A stretch of 64,000 nucleotides of DNA from Methylotenera_A sp031417915 (lineage in GTDB: Bacteria; Pseudomonadota; Gammaproteobacteria; Burkholderiales; Methylophilaceae), in contig JANOWN010000051.1 of assembly GCA_031417915.1 (NCBI GenBank), positions 11,558 through 75,557 of the forward strand. The letters run 5' to 3'. This document shows, piece by piece, positions 62,188 to 64,000 of this stretch. A model generated the notes under the pieces. That model was not told where the DNA came from. It ran no database searches and saw only the letters and a program-made list of their open reading frames with translations. Each line of letters begins with the position of its first letter. Positions within the stretch are counted from its first letter, which is position 1. The translations under genes were made by a program, and so were the position numbers.

Positions 62188-62523
62188 TTAGAACCTAAAG
62201 ATAATCCATTTGGGAATACTAAGTGGCGGATTCGGCCCAGAATTCACCCAGCCGCCATCTTGGTCTTCTTTATGCAAATAATACGGCACGCCGTGCTCTG
62301 GCGTCACTTTCATCATATAAAGCTCGCCATTAATGCGGTATTCTTCAATGGTATCTTTGCCTTTTTTGCGAATAGTGACTTGCGGTTCACCTTCAAGCGC
62401 TTCGCCATCCACAATTTTTGGCGGCGGCTGCACTTCTTCCAGCGGCTCTAAATTTGCAGGCGCGGCCAATGCAAAGGCAGGCAATAAACTTAATAGCAAG
62501 TATAATAATTTCAATTTTCGCAT
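62188..62523 (-). CDS. DUF2782 domain-containing protein
   Basis: The 111 residues have a signal peptide (cut after ALA near residue 20) and the DUF2782 pattern: PQVTIRKKGKDTIEEYRINGELYMMKVTPEHGVPYYL then a C-terminal PKWIIFRF. It is a small periplasmic protein of unknown function conserved next to thrB/polA in Betaproteobacteria. Confidence 0.88.
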   Translation of the reverse strand: MRKLKLLYLLLSLLPAFALAAPANLEPLEEVQPPPKIVDGEALEGEPQVTIRKKGKDTIEEYRINGELYMMKVTPEHGVPYYLHKEDQDGGWVNSGPNPPLSIPKWIIFRF

Positions 62524-62601
62524 CTTATGCTTTCAAATATTTCCAGTTAACTCATTCTAACAAAAAGCACATTAAAAAACGTATGGCAGCGTAAATAAAA
62601 C

Positions 62602-63324
62602 CTATAAATAAAGTTGAATCTTACGCTCAGCTGGCGTCAGCTCAAAGCCTGTCGATTCGTAATGTTTAAATATGGCTTCGACAATCGCTTTTGGTTCGTC
62701 AATCAATTGAATTAATTCCAAATCTTCAGCACCAGCCATGCCTTCTGCTACCAATGAATTTTTTAGCCAGTCTAGCAAACCAGCCCAAAAGCTTTTGCCC
62801 ACCAAAATAATCGGTATTTTGCGTGTTTTTCCAGTTTGCACCAGCGTCACCACTTCCATCAACTCATCTAACGTACCAAAGCCGCCTGGCATCACCACAT
62901 AGGCGCTGGCATATTTTACAAACATCACTTTTCGCATAAAAAAGTGCTGAAAATTGATGCTGATATCTTGATACGGATTACCCGTTTGCTCGTGTGGTAG
63001 CTCAATATTCAGGCCAATACTCGGTGCTTGGCCAGGAAATGCACCTTTATTTGCGGCTTCCATAATGCCTGGCCCGCCACCAGAAATGACACAAAAACCT
63101 GCATCTGACAGTAAGCGTGCAATTTCTTCTGTAAGCTTATAATACGGGTGATTTGGCTGGGTGCGCGCGCTGCCATAAATAGACACAGCTGGTGTAATTT
63201 CTTTCAACTTTTCGGTGGCGCTGACAAATTCTGCCATAATCTCAAATGCGTGCCAGGCTTCATGGCTTTCCGCGTTGCCGTTAAGCAATTCTGGTTCGAT
63301 AATTTTTGGTAATTTTTTTGTCAT
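62602..63324 (-). CDS. LOG family protein (nucleotide 5'-monophosphate phosphoribohydrolase)
   Basis: The 240 residues show the Rossmann LOG fold with SIYGSARTQ, GGGPGIMEAANKGA and the signature PGGFGTLDELMEV (PGGxGTxxE), which carries the ribohydrolase active site. Relatives cleave cytokinin or AMP ribose-phosphates; the natural substrate here is unknown. It is divergent from polA across a repeat-bearing spacer. Confidence 0.9.
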   Translation of the reverse strand: MTKKLPKIIEPELLNGNAESHEAWHAFEIMAEFVSATEKLKEITPAVSIYGSARTQPNHPYYKLTEEIARLLSDAGFCVISGGGPGIMEAANKGAFPGQAPSIGLNIELPHEQTGNPYQDISINFQHFFMRKVMFVKYASAYVVMPGGFGTLDELMEVVTLVQTGKTRKIPIILVGKSFWAGLLDWLKNSLVAEGMAGAEDLELIQLIDEPKAIVEAIFKHYESTGFELTPAERKIQLYL

Positions 63325-63364
63325 TTTGTGTGTCCTAAAGATACATCAATTCTATCATGCGCTT

Positions 63365-63486
63365 AAAAACTCAAAGTTTTAAGCGAGACTAGACGCAAAA
63401 TAATTTTTAAGCGCGCGCATATGTTTTATTATGTAAGCAATTAAAAATTGTTGGCAACAACGTATCGCAACAAACTTTGGATTTTT
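63365..63486. repeat. ~120-bp structured TIR element, copy 5
   Basis: AAAAACTCAAAGTTT (63365-63379) is complementary at 13 of 15 bases to AAACTTTGGATTTTT (63472-63486). The inner part has ACTAGACGC, GCATAT...TTATGTAAGC and GCAACAACGTAT as in copies 2 and 4. It occupies the LOG-polA divergent spacer and ends two bases before the polA ATG. Confidence 0.7.
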
Positions 63487-63488
63487 AA

Positions 63489-64000
63489 ATGAAGACTTTA
63501 TTGCTGGTTGACGGCTCTAGCTATTTATACCGCGCCTTTCACGCCATGCCCGATTTGCGCAATAGCCATAATGAGCCTACAGGCGCGATTCAGGGCGTAC
63601 TTAATATGTTACGCCGTTTACATAAAGATTACCCTAGCGATTATAGCGCTTGTGTTTTTGATGCCAAAGGCAAAACTTTTCGCGATGATATTTACCCCGA
63701 ATATAAAGCCAATCGTGCCAGCATGCCAGATGATTTGCGCGTGCAAATAGAGCCGCTGCATGAGGCGATTAAAGCATTAGGCTGGCCGCTGATTGTTGAA
63801 GATGGCGTGGAGGCCGACGATGTGATTGGCGCACTGGCCAAACAAGCAGAGCGCGAAGGAATTCGTACCATTATTTCCACGGGCGATAAAGATATTACGC
63901 AGCTGGTCAATGAACAAATCACGGTGGTCAATACCATGCGCGATGCGTTCAGGCGCGTGGATGACGTGTTGGATATTGCTGGGGTTGAAAAGAAATTCGG
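63489..64000 (+). CDS. polA: DNA polymerase I, 5' part (truncated by window end)
   Basis: The 170 visible residues are the N-terminal 5'-3' exonuclease domain: LLLVDGSSYLYRAFHAMPDLRN, FDAKGKTFRDDIYPEYKANRASMP with metal-binding acids, GVEADDVIGALAKQA and STGDKDITQLV. The gene runs beyond the window. The ATG at 63489 directly follows the right end of a structured repeat element, so the repeat supplies the leader; no clear ribosome site is visible. Confidence 0.97.
   Translation, partial: MKTLLLVDGSSYLYRAFHAMPDLRNSHNEPTGAIQGVLNMLRRLHKDYPSDYSACVFDAKGKTFRDDIYPEYKANRASMPDDLRVQIEPLHEAIKALGWPLIVEDGVEADDVIGALAKQAEREGIRTIISTGDKDITQLVNEQITVVNTMRDAFRRVDDVLDIAGVEKKF

Noticed and set aside
1..64000. CRISPR arrays, insertion sequences, prophage or integrative elements.
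   Set aside because: No regularly spaced direct repeats, transposase, integrase or phage structural genes were found; the repeats present are short dispersed palindromes and structured intergenic units.

Overview
The window reads as a contiguous piece of a betaproteobacterial chromosome, most likely a Methylophilaceae (Methylotenera/Methylophilus-like) methylotroph. This is inferred from protein character and gene order (thrB - DUF2782 - LOG - polA; rimI/tsaB cluster; DUF3683 oxidoreductase; BPSS1780-type membrane protein; aa3 oxidase cluster with a tiny assembly protein) and a moderately AT-rich base composition. No 16S rRNA or methanol-oxidation gene is present to prove it. It is mainly housekeeping DNA: no prophage, insertion sequence, CRISPR array or large island was seen.

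Layout. 0-3.3 kb: yajC-secD-secF, the accessory Sec translocon. 3.4-7.4 kb: a CBS/CorC-type membrane protein and clpS-clpA. 7.4-14 kb: GST-like protein, pyrD, a 370-bp non-coding repeat region, a periplasmic orphan and a giant FAD/Fe-S oxidoreductase. 13.9-19.4 kb: a thioredoxin-like protein, HemJ-like protein, TetR regulator with an operator on its -10 box, PfkB kinase, glycine-zipper lipoprotein, and an acyltransferase pair resembling ornithine-lipid synthesis (OlsB/OlsA). 19.4-21 kb: apaH, cytochrome c5, tRNA-Arg(CCG). 21-29.7 kb: an aa3 cytochrome c oxidase cluster (subunits II, I, III, DUF2244, a 38-aa assembly protein, CtaG, SURF1, a SCO-like protein, CtaA, CtaB). 30 kb: tRNA-Leu(CAA) divergent from queA. 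31-44 kb: envelope and translation genes (lytic transglycosylase, proS, TPM/LemA group, HolD-like protein, rimI, tsaB, arfB, DinG-type helicase, NlpC/P60 hydrolase, ferritin-like protein). 44-52.8 kb: ctpA, coq7, VOC and OsmC proteins, FKBP, dacB, bioA, pldA. 53-56 kb: an aldo/keto reductase remnant and groES-groEL behind a sigma-32-like promoter and a CIRCE operator. 56-64 kb: a HEPN-like orphan, ung, a probable small RNA, uvrD, a membrane protein, thrB, DUF2782, a LOG protein and the 5' part of polA.

The most unusual content is not a gene. (1) A palindromic element of about 38 bp occurs at least 11 times plus two degenerate copies, between genes and inside coding genes, where it stays open; in five genes it is read in the same frame as a peptide like LQANIHE. 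(2) A second family of about 120-bp elements (five copies) has terminal inverted repeats that differ between copies but remain complementary within each copy, and an internal hairpin with compensatory changes; one copy separates groES from groEL. (3) A probable small RNA on the minus strand near 57.7-57.8 kb has four stem-loops, two with C-rich anti-Shine-Dalgarno loops.
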